Origin: Ornithodoros turicata
Taxonomy: Eukaryota > Arthropoda > Arachnida > Ixodida > Argasidae
DNA length: 64,000 nucleotides
Assembly: GCF_037126465.1 (NCBI RefSeq)
Contig: NC_088202.1
Coordinates: 116,946,123-117,010,122, forward strand
Reading direction: 5' to 3'
Positions 11,595-23,670 of this stretch are shown here, piece by piece. The position numbers were made by a program, and so were the translations under genes. Under the pieces are notes generated by a model that saw only the letters and a program-made list of their open reading frames with translations, did no database searches and was not told where the DNA came from. Every line of letters begins with the position of its first letter. Within the stretch, counting starts at the first letter, position 1.

Positions 11595-12638
11595 TCCCTA
11601 CCAGTTCGCTCGATTTTTACACTTTGATTTTACACGTCTACACTATTTTTGATTCTACACGTTAGAGTACGTGAGCCACACAAAATGAAGAAAAACAATA
11701 ATATTATTCGGGACTCTGTGTATGCCAGCAGTCAGTCTTTGTACACTTGCTTGGTCACGATGCACAGGCGATTAACTTTAAAGCAATTGATTTTTTACGG
11801 CGTTTGACATGTTTAGGGACAAGTTACGTATCTTTTTTTCTTTTCTTTTTTCTGTAAATCCTACATTACGGAAGTAATATCACACGGATAGACTATTCCT
11901 GAAGAACTGCTAGTCCCGGGAAAAGCGTATTCAGCATTGCCTTTCGAATAGTCAAACACTTTGTAAGAGAAGCGATGGCGGTGAAACTCCCCACTCATTA
12001 TCGTTCAAATCAAGTAGTTTTTTTTTTTTTTTTAGAAAATGTCGTGTGGCTTGACGAATGGCCAGCAGAGGCTAGATAATAACAGTAACTTCTAATTCTT
12101 GTGAAACCTATGCATTGGCGCAGTATGCCAACAGCACTCAGAAGGCTGTGTAATTCTTCTTGGAGGCGTTAGCCCTGGCGAAAGCATGAGCAAACATTAT
12201 GCCATTCGTTTGATCTCTTTACTACTTGGTAGCTGTACTTATTGATGGCTCGATAAGTTGTCGCTTATGATGGCATTTGCGCCACACGACAGCAGAAAAA
12301 ACTGATTAATCCGTCAACTGTAAGCAGACGGAAAAGTCTGAGGTCCGGATTCGTGGATATCTCGAACAAAATGATGTTATCGATGAAAAACAGTCGTGTG
12401 TTCGAAACACTCTGACGAGAAAATTATTGAATACACAAATGCGCTATGTGCCTTAAATTATTTCGAAAACATATAAGCATCATCTCAAGGTCAAGATCAA
12501 TGTGAAATAGTATGTCTTGGCTGTAAGTAGTGGTATACTTTATGCTGCATGCTGGCTATGTGAGGGAACATAAATATTGCACCGTCTTCAGACAGATTCG
12601 GAAGCGAGATGCCCACCGATAAGGTGAGGTGTTGCCTA
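11595..12638. other. Intronic, nothing recognised
   Basis: AT-rich with T tracts at about 11833 and 12019. No domain-bearing ORF. Confidence 0.5.
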
Positions 12639-12925
12639 GAGATGGGTATGGTAGTGGCAAAATAGCGGCATATCATTTACGTTACTTTTATTTTGTAGTG
12701 GTAGCGGTATCGCGTCCCTTTTTAAAATTTGTAGCGACGCTAGTATTGCGCTACTTTTTTTTGTGGAGTAGCAGCTACCGATATTCCGTTGCTTCGTTTT
12801 GGTAGCGGGTGTAACACTGCCGGTAAGCGAAGGACGCTCTTTTGTTTCCGTTTCCGATACTGTTACCAGGTGCAATTTCGGTGATATATCGTTCTTGATT
12901 CCGTTGACATTACCGCCCCCTACCG
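12639..12925. mobile_element. GGTAGCGG-rich repeat, probable MITE related to the element at 53414
   Basis: Sequence between GATGGGTATGGTAG and the inverted CTACC end at about 12923 is rich in GTAGCGGTA, TTCCGTT and GTTTCCGTTTCCG motifs. The block TTTCGGTGATATATCG resembles TTTCGGTAATATACCG at the right end of the 53414-54839 element, so they may share a family. The exact ends and target duplication are unclear. Confidence 0.45.
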
Positions 12926-13199
12926 TTTATCACTTATCTCCTCGTTGTAAATAATTCATTTATCTAATTGCTCATACCCTACAGTGCATCCATGTGTGGA
13001 ATTACGCGTAAAACAGTCTTGCATGCTTTACAATGACTGAGCCAAAAATGTTGCGTTTCATAAACACTGTCCCCCTGATGAAAATAATATATTTGTGTGC
13101 CATGCTGCTAACACACAACATATGTTCAATGCGTTGCTTAACATATGTTTCACTTTGCAGTGTCCACTGAACTGAAGTTAAAAGGCACATTAAAAAGTA

Positions 13200-13310
13200 C
13201 ACGAATGGCAACAGTTGATGTTGATGTTGATGAAGAAAAATACTAGGGAGACGCTGAATTCGTCACACGACAAATTCGGCTACTCCCATAAACAGACCCT
13301 CCCCCCTCCC
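13200..13310 (-). mobile_element. LINE 3' end (reverse orientation)
   Basis: The stretch around GAATTCGTCACACGACAAAT, then TCGGCTACTCCCATAAACAG, is the reverse complement of 23541-23580 with about two differences over 40 bp. That match lies downstream of the LINE RNase H remnant at 22770. A TTGATG microsatellite at about 13215 would be the LINE's simple-repeat tail. Only the 3' end is present, typical of 5'-truncated LINE insertion. Confidence 0.65.
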
Positions 13311-15206
13311 CCAAAGGTGAAAAGAGAATCCCCCCATCCGCACTTTCGCGATAACTATCGGCCAAAGGCCAAAATCACCGGTGAGCGTAGAGCACACAGC
13401 GAATTACATGATCCTAATAGACTGAGTCCAACGCACTCCTCTTAATAAATGTCACAAGCGCTGACAAGGCAGCTCTTGTCAGGGGGCCGAGGACCCAGCA
13501 CTTTTACGAGCTCAAAGGTGCGGTGGCCCAGAATGGCAACAGTGTTTGTTGGAATTGCAATTGGAACGGTGTTTGTTAGTGAGGTGCATTGCAATTATTC
13601 TTGCATGAAGTATCGTTACATAAGGTGCGTTGCATGATTTCCCGTGCTATGGTAATGTAAACCCAAAAAAGAAGAAGCACTAGCCGCTGCAATTTTTGGC
13701 GAACCATGCACAGCTCACATAGTTATGTCAATCAAGTTTCCCGAATCCTGAGTGCTAATTTGCCGCTCGATTAGTAGAACCTGTGTTAAGTCGAGTATTT
13801 GTACAGTATGCCATGTTTGTAAAACAGCGCTGAGGTGTAATCGACGCTTTTGTGCTTTTTCTTTGAAACACAATAGCCCTTAATCCTGTAGCAGAGACAG
13901 ACCAAATTCTTGCCAATAAACGTAATTTAGTTATATGTCCAACGCGGCAAGGTAAACGTTTTTGACGCGTCCAGTAAAAGGAGGAGTGATGCACACAGAC
14001 TGTATACAGAAAATACAAACGGACATTAAAAACAACGCTCGAACAATTTCATGCATTAACTGGGTGGGAAAGCTGGAACTGGGTTGTACCATTCAGGAGG
14101 TCCTGCAGCTTCCTGAGTACGAACAACAACAATGCCAGTTCAGAAGTTAGCATACGAACAGTCGTCAATAAACAAACAAATATACGTTTCATAACCTATG
14201 CATAGGCGTCGGAAGGTGAGGGAAATGGGGACGTTTATACTTTTTGTCCTCCACGACCAAGCAAAAAGCTCAGCGGAAGGGGAAAAAAGCACAAAGAACC
14301 ACTCAATATGTTTGTGAAAGGTAGTACCTCTACTGAGTGCGTAAAACTAATGTACTAGTAAAACTGCGACCTAACACATTGAGTCCGCTGGACTCGTGTC
14401 TTTGATAAAAGCACGACCCCTTGATAAAAACAAGGAAGCCAACAGGTGCACGAGGCAAAGAGGATCATCTAGGAATGAAGTGTATTTGTATGTCATTTTG
14501 ATAATCACCAAATGAACATATCTATAAAAAGTTTCACTGCATTTAAAGTATTCAGTAAAAGTTGCACTGCTCATGCAGCATGTCTATAGGTAATTGGTGA
14601 GCTCTAATGCGATCAACTATGTGTAAAGAATGTTATCTTAAGGGAATATATGCGGCAATACATAGGCAACTCAAGGATAATCCAATTCACCAGAACATTT
14701 GGGGTGCATAAAGGGTGTATTACTCCTGTGTACAACCATTTTACACCCAGTTTACACCTTAAGGGGTGTGAAAACATTTAGAGTGTAGTTCAGCGAGAAC
14801 CCGCATGGTGTGCGGCAATCGCGTGCTGTCAAAGGTCACGTGCCCGGCTTCTATCCAGGGGCACACGCCTGCAATGCTTTGAAGCGGCCGTTCAGCACAC
14901 CGGCTAAAGTGAGCAAGCGAGTTTGGTGCAGGAAGGTCTTAGCGCAATATTTCTGCGACTACTTCATTAGTATCTTTTATTGCTACTGGACGATGGGACA
15001 AGTCTCAATCCTTGACGACGTCGCGTTGCAAAAATAATAGTGCGCTCGCCCTAAACACGAAGACCAGGGGCTCATTGCGATGGCCCACCTCCCCGCTCTA
15101 AATTCCGATCTACTACTCTGTGACATTCCATGTGACATTCCATCTTTTGTGCCCTTTTGCCCTCTGTCACGAGGAGATGTCACCCTCTTCGAATCTATGC
15201 ACCAGC
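13311..15206. other. Intronic, mostly unrecognised
   Basis: A small cluster of GGGTGTA/TACACCC motifs at about 14700-14785 forms weak inverted repeats and may be a degenerate short element. Nothing else is supported. Confidence 0.4.
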
Positions 15207-15796
15207 CAGACTTGTACGTATCTTGAGTGCGTACTCAAAATAACAGTATTCTAAATACTTTTCCGGTATTTTGTTGCTCTACTCAATACTTTTTGCGACA
15301 AGTATTTTTAGAATATCTAAAATACTTTTTTCACCGGATCTTAACCCCCCCCCTTTTTTTGCTGTTTTTTATTTTTTTGCTGTTTTTATTTTGGTGGGGG
15401 AATTCGCGCATCTTTTCGTCTGGTGCAATAGGCTGGTCCCACGCTTGGCCTTGCTTGTCGATACCCGGCCCCTTCGTCAGTGAACGGTTCCTATCACGGT
15501 GTAAGATATATATCTTATATCGTGGTTCCTAGTAATATTGCTAGGTGAATCCCCAGGGGATTAGGTACAAGAGAATCCCGGCATTTATTTTCTTGATCAC
15601 TTTCAGAATACGCGTTTCACCTACTGCTAATACGAAAGTACTTTAAAGTGTATCTTAAATACTTCTTAGAGTATTTAGTACTCTACTCGGATTACTTCCA
15701 GTCTTGAGTATTTTGTACTCTATCTTAACTACTTTTTACGTGGAGTATTTAGTACCTTATTTTAAATACTTTTCCGCAGTATTTTGTACATGTCTG
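15207..15796. mobile_element. hAT-like MITE with AGTATTT/AAATACT subterminal motifs
   Basis: The ends are CAGACTTGTACG and, inverted, TACATGTCTG. The flanks GCACCAGC (15199-15206) and ACACCAGC (15797-15804) match at 7 of 8 positions, fitting an 8-bp hAT target duplication. Both subterminal regions are filled with TAAATACTTTT, AGTATTTTGTAC and similar motifs. The GC-richer middle (15345-15600) has no transposase. It ends 53 bp before the Beat-like exon. Confidence 0.8.
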
Positions 15797-15849
15797 ACAC
15801 CAGCTTGTTGCTGCTTGATCTTACTGCTGATTCGCTTGTACCCTTTCAG

Positions 15850-15985
15850 CTGCAGCGTTCGAATAATGGCACAGTATACATTCGGGATGTTGACACACTA
15901 ACCGGTGGCAACTACAAGTGTGAAGTGTCCGCCGACGCGCCTTCCTTCAAGACAATGTTCATGGAGAAGCTCATACGGATTGACT
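15850..15985 (+). CDS. beat: Beaten path (Beat)-like protein, exon with second half of Ig domain 1 (partial gene)
   Basis: This 136-bp exon continues the frame of the exon at 3722. It reads LQRSNNGTVYIRDVDTL, then GGNYKCEVSADAPSFKTMF, then EKLIRID. YKC gives the F-strand cysteine that pairs with LKC of the previous exon. C-E-V-S-A-D-A-P-S-F is the hallmark of Beat first Ig domains. NGT is a possible N-glycosylation site. The acceptor is CCCTTTCAG ending at 15849. The donor is GTAAGT at 15986, leaving one base (T) of a split codon. The next exon should carry the second Ig domain in matching phase. I could not find it in 16-64 kb by eye. Family assignment is firm; the paralogue is not determined. 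Confidence 0.9.
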
Positions 15986-18030
15986 GTAAGTACTGTCTGC
16001 ATTGCCACTAGACGAGTAGGCTTGGCAAAAAAGAAGAAAAAGTTGTTTTTGCGCTGTTCCATTTATCTATTCTTTTCTCACTTGACATTATTTCTTTGAC
16101 GCGTAATAAGATCGTTCTCCCTCCTGATTTGTTGAAAATGAGACGAGTGCGTCCTGTTTTTTTGGACACTTTGCATTTTTGATTACTTGTCAAAAAATTG
16201 CCGTGCACCTCTTCTTTTCAACAAGTCATGAGACAGAAAGATATGATTCAGAATGACGGTTGACCCCCTGGCGATGTTATGCGGCGAAAGTTCTTGTTTT
16301 AACGGTGCATCTGACACCAATCATTCCTGCCCCATCTGTTTCGCCTACTATGAAGGCAGTAACGTAAAATATCCCTAAAAGCGTTTATTCAATATTCTCT
16401 TAATTCGTTCGGCCCCAGTGAACCACGGTACCTTTTGTTTTCGTACTCATCAAGTGCGCGCATGCTATCTGACATAATTCAAAATCAATATCGAGGCACC
16501 TGATAGGCAGCCCCGTTGTTTCAGCTCGCTGAGCATGTAGCGGCTTGTTTCTATCTGACTTGTATAACGGCAGGGGTATATGTATAATTTAGGGATGATG
16601 GATGGCGCACTGGAGAATATTCTTTTTATATGCTCCTCGTCTGTTGGTGCTCCCCACCTTTTCTGTTTGCTTGACCCGTGAAAGAATTCAACGTCCGCCA
16701 TAATACGTCAGATAACGCCCTAATAGCTGGCCATTTATATAAATTGATATGTTGGCAAACAGAAAATAAGAGATGAGAACATGATCGAGATGAAGGCATG
16801 CGCAGAGAAGTTACACGTCTTGTGTTCAGTGCATCGAAGCGCAAAAGTGTCTCATCTCTGAGAAATATGGCATAAAGATGGCATAGCTTTTAGGTAAGAT
16901 ATGTATACACCTTAAGAGAGAGAACAAAAACGAGAGAGTAATGTTAGTCTTTTTGAGGACTAGACGCATTTCTACAAACATCAGTCCGTTTCAGGACCAA
17001 AAGTTTATGCGAAGTTTATGGATGTTTGTTGCGCTGGAAAGTAAATTTCAGTGTTAGTGGACTAAAATAGGGAGTAATGGCAATCTAGGAGGAGTAGAAG
17101 CTGTAGTTGCTGCCTAATTTGCTCCTTTTATTCTTAAAGCATATCACTTCAATGTACGCTTGCGGATCCACTTATGTGCATTCGCCTCACCAGGCAAGGT
17201 GTACCTTATTGACTCATAAAGACTAGAAACGCGCCGCGTGAACCTACGTTATGCGCTAAATTTAATTAAATCGCTTTGATCCGTTACACTGCAGCCATAT
17301 ATGAGCTGTAAAGAAACTCAATAGTAGGGCTGTTTGGTCCTTGGTCCTTCGCCCATATCATTTCGACGGAGAACACGAGATTATATTATATATCTATATT
17401 TATTATACCTATATATGTTATTATCATTATATGATTATTATTATATTATTATATCAGTATATATATTATATAGACGGAGAGTTTATATTTAAATGTGCCA
17501 TACGCGAACCATTACACTCCAGTGATGTGCTCACTCAAAAGTCGACGAATTAGATAGGTGTATGCGTCTGCGAAAGTACCAACTACTTTATTGTAACGCA
17601 CTACTACTATAGTTTCTCTTGTCTTTTCTTCTCGTACCGCTCCGTAGTCCCATCTCCCACAATTCGCTGTTTATGGACGCTTCTTTCGAATAGCACTCAT
17701 TGTGTGTTTGTTTGTTTGTTTGTTTATTTTGTGTACCGAACATTAAGAGACCTCTGTCGCAAATATAAATGATGAAGCTATTCCAGATCACGCGGGTATC
17801 ACTGCGGCAGCACTAGAATGATAATCCTCACGGGATCCTCACGACAGTCACATAATCCTTTTCGCTGTACTATAACACGCTCCAATCGAAATAGTACGTC
17901 ATGTATAGTAACTGCACACCCTTCAAAGAGGTCGTGATATTTTGCCCCAAATTATGTCGGATACATGTAAAACAAACGATCATTTAAAACAAACGATCAT
18001 CAAACAAACGGTAATAGACGCGTAGACAAT
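15986..18030. other. Downstream intronic DNA, nothing coding recognised
   Basis: Starts with the donor of the preceding exon. Contains AT-rich microsatellite-like sequence at 17376-17476 and (GTTT)n at about 17705. Confidence 0.5.
17376..17476. repeat. AT-rich low-complexity repeat
   Basis: Almost pure A/T composed of TATATTAT, TATTATTA and TATATATC units. The short Tyr/Ile-rich ORF across it is a composition artefact. Confidence 0.85.
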
Positions 18031-19362
18031 GGGTGCGTTAAGTAGGCGTCCCGGAGCGCGAGTGTTTCCGCTCCACTCCACTCCACTCTAGTCAACGCAA
18101 CAGAAGCGCCACTCGCGCACCAGGGAGTGTGAGACTCCGAGCCGCTTTTCGCGCTCCCGTTTCATTTGGGTGCATGGAAGCAGACGACAAGCGCCCGAGT
18201 GCTTGAGATTTTCCGTGACGTAGTTCCTGTTGAGCGCCGGTACACGAACTGCGAAGTGTGGGCACGGAAGCAAAATACGGACCTACTGTGTTACCCAATG
18301 CTTCCATTTCAGGACACTGTAATATTTTCATAACTGTTATCGTGCTTTTTTATTAGTGGGCGACACTCGCACAGATATCGGCGGTTATTCGCGGGAAATG
18401 CAGCGCTTTAATGCAGACATTTTCACGCCATACAGTCATCTTTATGGTGAACAGCTCCTATATGGTGTCTGTTATTTCCATCTTTTCTGTTTCATTCGCC
18501 CTTACAAAGAAAATTCTTTACAACCGCTGTCGTCTCGTCCAACGTTGATATTGGTTCAAACTAAGCCGACTTGTCCTCCGACTGTGCACATGAACGGACA
18601 ACAGGAAGCGGCATCAGCGAGTGAGCAGAGCGCTCCAAAGGTCCTTTTCCTTGTTTAGTGGCCGCTCCAGGTGTCTTACAATTCTGATTTAAGTGCGCCA
18701 AAAGAGGGGCGCGAGTGTTTCATACTTCACTCCCTTAACGCGACACATGCGCCATCGGCTCACTCCGAAGTGTCAGACAACAGCCACTTTTTCGCGCTCC
18801 CATCTCAGATGTGTGCATCGAGGCAGACGACAAGCGCTTGCGGGTTGAAGCATTTGCCATGGCGTATTTCCTGTTGATCGAGCGATCCACCGGGAGCAAA
18901 CGGCTGGTGCTGGCAGAAGAGTACTTCTAATTAGTTCGAATGGTACGCTTGGAAGCAAAATATAGCAACTTACGAATTCTCCCATTTCGGTAAACTATCA
19001 TATTTTTCGTCACTTCCATGCGGATGTCGGCATTTGTTCGCGGGTCATGCAGGGCTTTAATGCGGATAATGTTCACACCAAGCAGTACCTTCATTGGAAA
19101 TTGCTCCTATTGCGTCTATTACATATTTCCATCGTTTACGTCTCATTTGCTGCTGAGAGAAAATGTCCTCAAACCCGCTGCCGTCCAAACAAAGCCACCG
19201 CACCTTCAGTTTGTGCATTGTATGAGTAGACGACAGGAAGCGGCATCGCCGAGAGAGCAGTCTAAAGCACTAAAGCTGCTTTTCGCTGTTGAGCGGCCTC
19301 TCCGGGTGTCTCATACTCTCCGTTTCAGTGCGCCGGAAGAGGGGCGCCTACTTAACGCACCC
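18031..19362. mobile_element. Tandem dimer of a MITE with GGGTGCGTTAAGTAGGCG ends
   Basis: The outer ends GGGTGCGTTAAGTAGGCG and CGCCTACTTAACGCACCC are inverted repeats. The interior is two diverged direct copies, joined at about 18706. GCGCGAGTGTTTC, GCAGACGACAAGCGC, GGAAGCAAAATA, GCTTTAATGC and ACAGGAAGCGGCATC each occur in both halves in the same order. Each unit is about 660-680 bp. A shorter single relative lies at 27756-28116. No transposase is encoded. Confidence 0.8.
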
Positions 19363-20383
19363 TATCATAATTCACACCAACGCCAGTACCAAAACTCCCC
19401 CTGTCGTGACGTCACGGGACGCATCTCCGCCAGTCAAGCGGCGGCGATAAAAGTCACGTACTTAGGAGAACCAATATAGGCATGGCCAAAGTGCTCCTTC
19501 CTTTGATGTGCCTGAACGGTTAGTGTGACTGCATTTTTGGGCACGTAGAAAAAATAATTATTTCTTTACTCTAGCCTATGGTACAGTGAGTCCATAATGT
19601 AATGAACCACAAAGCAGAAAGAAGAACGCCTAGAAACATTGTGCGTTCTCCTAAAACAACACAGTCGTACCTTGAACTATAAACCTTCCGGAACACACCA
19701 TTAGCGCGGGACGAACCTGGTCTTGCAATCCCATTTCGCTGCATCCTTCCAGACCTTTCCACGTTCACTTAATTATCTGAGTTATGAAAGTGCACCTCGG
19801 GACTCCGCTACATAGATGTGCATATACGGTTCTATTTCTATGCCACAGCCGTTTAGAGATTGCACTCTCTTTCTCTTCTTCCTCTTTCCTCTCTCTTCTT
19901 AGCCTCTTCTGGAGGAGTGTCCCTTCCCACTCTAGCCACCGTGCTTCTCCTCGGAAGCCTGCCTCTCTGCTTCAGGCGGGCATATCTCCATTGATTCCCA
20001 CACGAGGTGGAAACAAAGCATCCGTGCATCTGCGTGTGAGCGGAAGGACTCGGTGAAACCGTTGCAGTGCTGTCTACAACGTGTGAAGGAGAGCGCATGG
20101 ACTACGTTATCGTGGCGAAACTTTTTTTCTTCGCGCTCATCATCAGCACGAGTACTATCATAGGAGGAGAGAACTCTACGTCATCGTACCATTTACCGTT
20201 AACGCAGAGACGCATCGACCGCAGGCTGCAAGTGCGAGAGAGTGATGGTTTAACGAGTGGTCTTGGAGGAGAATGTTGTCATGTACATAGTCTGTTTCAT
20301 GATTTGCCTGAATTAAATGAATACTTAGTTGACCAAAGTTATGTCTTCTGCGTATGGTGATCATGGACGTGAGAGGTGAGTCA
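19363..20383. other. Non-coding, nothing recognised
   Basis: A pyrimidine-rich tract lies at about 19867-19908. A Met-initiated hydrophobic peptide at 20100 superficially resembles a leader but has no coding continuation. Confidence 0.45.
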
Positions 20384-20515
20384 CGCTCGGGTTTTCGGCG
20401 CACGTCAAAGGAACCCCATATGTGGTCGAAATTATCCCCAGACCTACCTTGCGGCACGCGTAGCATGTGGCCACACTCGGCTGACACACCTTACGTGTAA
20501 ATGTACTCCAATTAC
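20384..20515 (+). repeat. SINE-like 3' conserved segment, copy 1
   Basis: GGGTTTTCGGCGCACGTCAA, then GAACCCCATATGTGGTCGAA, ATTATC, CCTACCTTGCGGCA and ACACCTTACGTGTAA align in order with 34892-35010. The GGCACGT(C/T)AAAGAACCCCAGGTGGTCGAAATTATC-type block, given here in pieces, is a common dispersed sequence in chelicerate genomes as I recall. There are no clear promoter boxes upstream, so it is probably a truncated SINE or LINE tail. Confidence 0.6.
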
Positions 20516-22769
20516 CATTACCATGCTCGGGTGTTCGTAAGAGCAGACATTTAAGCTACAGATGCACAGCTTAGTGCTCATGTGCTTGTCCGCGTGTTTA
20601 AGTGCAGTGGCAAACGTCGATGAAGAGAAATATTGCGTTTATTAGTGAGAAGGTCAGTAATACGTAAGGTAAGTGTGCCTTTCATTGCTATCTATTGATT
20701 CAGTGTTAGCAAATTTCTAGAGCTTAACTGAAGACTAATGCTTATTCAAACGCGTTGTTATCTTCAAGAAGCTAGTATGTACTGCACACGTCGTTTAGAT
20801 CTTCCTATAGCTACTCATATCCACATGTCCGTTATTTGCGGGGAAATTGCTTTATCATTGGTTCATTACCTTGCTTTATCCTATCACATATTTTCTTTGT
20901 GAAAAACCAAAATGGGAACAGTCATTATGCCCCCATCGGAGGGATGAGAGCCCAAACAGTGGCAACACTGTGTCCTTAGCTGGCGAACGCGGAAAAGCTA
21001 TTGTGACCTATCTAACATGCATCATTTTAAACTATCACCTACTTTGAAGGTTCTGAAGCTTCACGAACGCACTTGAACAAGAATGACGCTTTCACTGGAA
21101 TTCATAAGTACAGTTCCCGCTTCTGTCATGCTCTCTCTACTTTAACTTCCCATCAGCAGTAACACAACCACGCCGTAAGTCTGACCCTCAACGGGGCCAC
21201 AGTCAGCACCAATTTTATCCTACCTTTCTCCTTAACTTTAGTATATTTTCACGCCCACACCTTACTGGTCGTTGCAATCCGCCCGTCTTAGGAGAAGGAA
21301 AGAGAAATCCGTTTTTCTCGGGTTTCCTCAGAATGAACGGCCGAGGTAAAAAGATCAGCCAGTTGCCAAATTTCGTTATTGTTCTTTCGACTGTCGCTCT
21401 CTTTTTCTTCTTCTTCTTCTTCACCCTTTCCGATGTGCTTCCGAGTAACCTAAGCTTTTCTATACAATACGCAAGTCCAGATAGCTTTCAAGAGCGGTGT
21501 AAAGCGGGCGTAGTGTCTTCGCCTGTCTTTCATTCGTTTTCCATTTCCCTTTGCATGATTTTCTTTTCTCCTTTATGTTTATTTTCGATGGGTTCCATTT
21601 CACCTTGCGCTGCCTGATACCCACAGACGAGCCCTCAATCGAAGTTTTGTCTGCCTGAAAGAAGCATCAATATGAAACCAAAGGTGAGGTCGGCTCCAAA
21701 TACAAGAAAGAACCACCGAAAGAAAGACAAGAAGAAAAAAAACGTGAAAAACGAAGCAGAGGGGAGCGCAAGATTGTGCTATTGAATGGCAGTAGCACTG
21801 AGGCGGTTTGAAATTCAGTTGCGTGACGGTTCAGTACTGTGCTTCCACGATTGTTCTTCTATATAGGCTGAATGCTAGTTCCTCTTCTTTGTTTGTTGAA
21901 ATTCTTCCCTCGAGGCACTTGGCATTGATTACTGTGACGTCCGTAATTGACTGATCGCTTGGTGCTTGCGTGAAGTTTTTTGAGAGGTTCCTGGAAAGTT
22001 TTAGGGCTTGAGTGAAAGGCAAGTGACGATGGATGTCGGTGAACGGCTAAATCTTGTTATGGTTGTGTGTGGAAACGCTAGGGGGAAGGTCATAGCAAAT
22101 ATGTGATGAAATGGTGCGGGGACAAAAAAATAAAATAAAACCTTTCCGTTCCCTTGCTTCATTTTGTTTTCTTTTAATGCACCTCATTCGTTTTTGCGAG
22201 GTAGGGAAGGCGAGAAGCAGGGCAGCAAAACGGTTCGCTGACGGGTGTTGCGACGTCTTCGAAGGCATACTGAAGCTATGTGGATCCCTAGCCTCGATGA
22301 CCAAAATCCACAAAAAATAAATTGCGCATTCAAAGGTACTAGAGGTCACTTTGTACTTCTGCCAGCTCCTTTGAAAGTGAAAGGTAATTAAACGTGATCG
22401 TAGAGTACAGGATGAGTAAATAGCCGACATAATGTTTTTCGTTGGTCTAGAAACCAAACGTACCTGAAAAGCTGGACAGATTTCCTTAACAAATATTTTC
22501 ACCCCTTCAGAGGAGGGGCAGCATAGTGATTTGTCCACCTTAGCTCTCGAGTGAAGCGCGAAGTATTCGTGTTTACTTGACTAGACTAGTATGCTTTTAT
22601 GTCATCGTCCTAGATATTATTAGGGAAAAAACAGTTACAGAACATAACACTGACTGGCACGGCCGTCCCACAAAACATCAACAGCAGAACTAGTAGTTAT
22701 ACGTGGTTGTATGCCCGCCTGCAGCGGAATGGGTCATATGACAGTGATTCAAAGGCGGGACACCAAACC
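20516..22769. other. Non-coding, nothing recognised
   Basis: Contains a (TTC)n tract at about 21402-21422 and an A/G-rich stretch at about 21710-21760. The 163-codon minus-strand ORF at 22047-22538 has no recognisable domain. Confidence 0.45.
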
Positions 22770-23640
22770 ATAATTTAATATCTGCGTAATGGATGTATGG
22801 TACCCGCAGTCCACGACGTTCTGACTGTGTGCGAGCAATCCAGGGGTGCCGGCCATGATATCATACTACAATGGATTCCTGGATACGCAGACATATAGGG
22901 GAGTGAAGCGGCTGATGAAGTAGCGAACCTTGCACATCTGTCCTTAACAAGGCATCTAGTGCCGTACGCCAAAGCACATGGGCGAAACCTATTAAGACCT
23001 CTTACACAGACGATATATATACCGCCAATGCCTATAAAGCGACAGGCACTCCTCGCTGCTACATCTAGTTGACCCGGAGCTGAAATTCAGTGTTCCATCC
23101 GCATTTCCTCTATCCGTTCAGACGTTTTTATGCTGGCGTACGGGCGCCGATTCCTCCGTAAAATTGTGAAGGCTGATTTAGTGTACACTTTGTGCAGCCG
23201 TAGATTACACTGAGCAGATTTTCGCGCACGGTTCCAAATATACATTACAAAGGGCCACATTGAAATCTGCTCCTCTCGACCGATTGGACAATCGAAACAT
23301 TGACCTCGTAAAAGTGCTGGGTATACTTGGCTGCCTGACAAGATGGATGCCGCCATTATCAGCACTTGTGACTTTTCTACAGAGTAATGCATTGGAGACA
23401 GTATACTAGGACCGTGTGTTTCGTTGTGCACCATGTGTTTGTCTTGTGTTTGTCTCTAACCGCTTGTTTGGTCTTGTTTGTTCTATCGCCTCCACGTGTG
23501 ACAGGCTGAAGTGTTTTTTGTTCTTTTTCTCGAGTTTTTTCTGTTTATGGGAGTAGCCGAATTCGTCGTGTGATGAATTCAATATATCTATTATTTATTT
23601 TTTTTCCCAATGTCAACAGTTCCAGTACAATATGTCACTG
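22770..23640 (+). mobile_element. Decayed LINE (I/R1/Jockey-like): RNase H end and 3' tail
   Basis: From about 22775 the + strand encodes HDVLTVCEQ, then GHDIILQWIPGYADI, an in-frame TAG, then GSEAADEVANLAH. This is the C-terminal RNase H block of LINE polyproteins (I-x-L-Q-W-I-P-G-H-x-x-I-x-G-N-E-x-A-D). A later segment, DPELKFSVPSAFP (about 23073), matches the conserved region after RNase H and lies in a shifted frame. Several stops follow. The segment ending near 23590 is shared with the reverse copy at 13200-13310, which marks the 3' end. It is a 5'-truncated, mutated fossil. Confidence 0.75.
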
Positions 23641-23670
23641 TTTCTCAATGTTGGGCAGTTATTTTTGGCT

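Larger units (their letters stand above)
3928..15849 (+). other. 11.9-kb intron between two Beat-like Ig half-exons
   Basis: The donor GTAAGT is at 3928 and the acceptor CCCTTTCAG ends at 15849. The phase (0) is identical on both sides. The intron holds several mobile elements annotated separately. Its remaining sequence shows no further coding segment that I recognise. Confidence 0.85.

Noticed and set aside
14693..14785. GGGTGTA/TACACCC cluster
   Set aside because: Weak, partly direct and partly inverted short repeats. No stable boundaries for a mobile element.
20100..20360. Leader-like peptide followed by an acidic tail
   Set aside because: No splice-compatible continuation and no similarity to a known secreted family.
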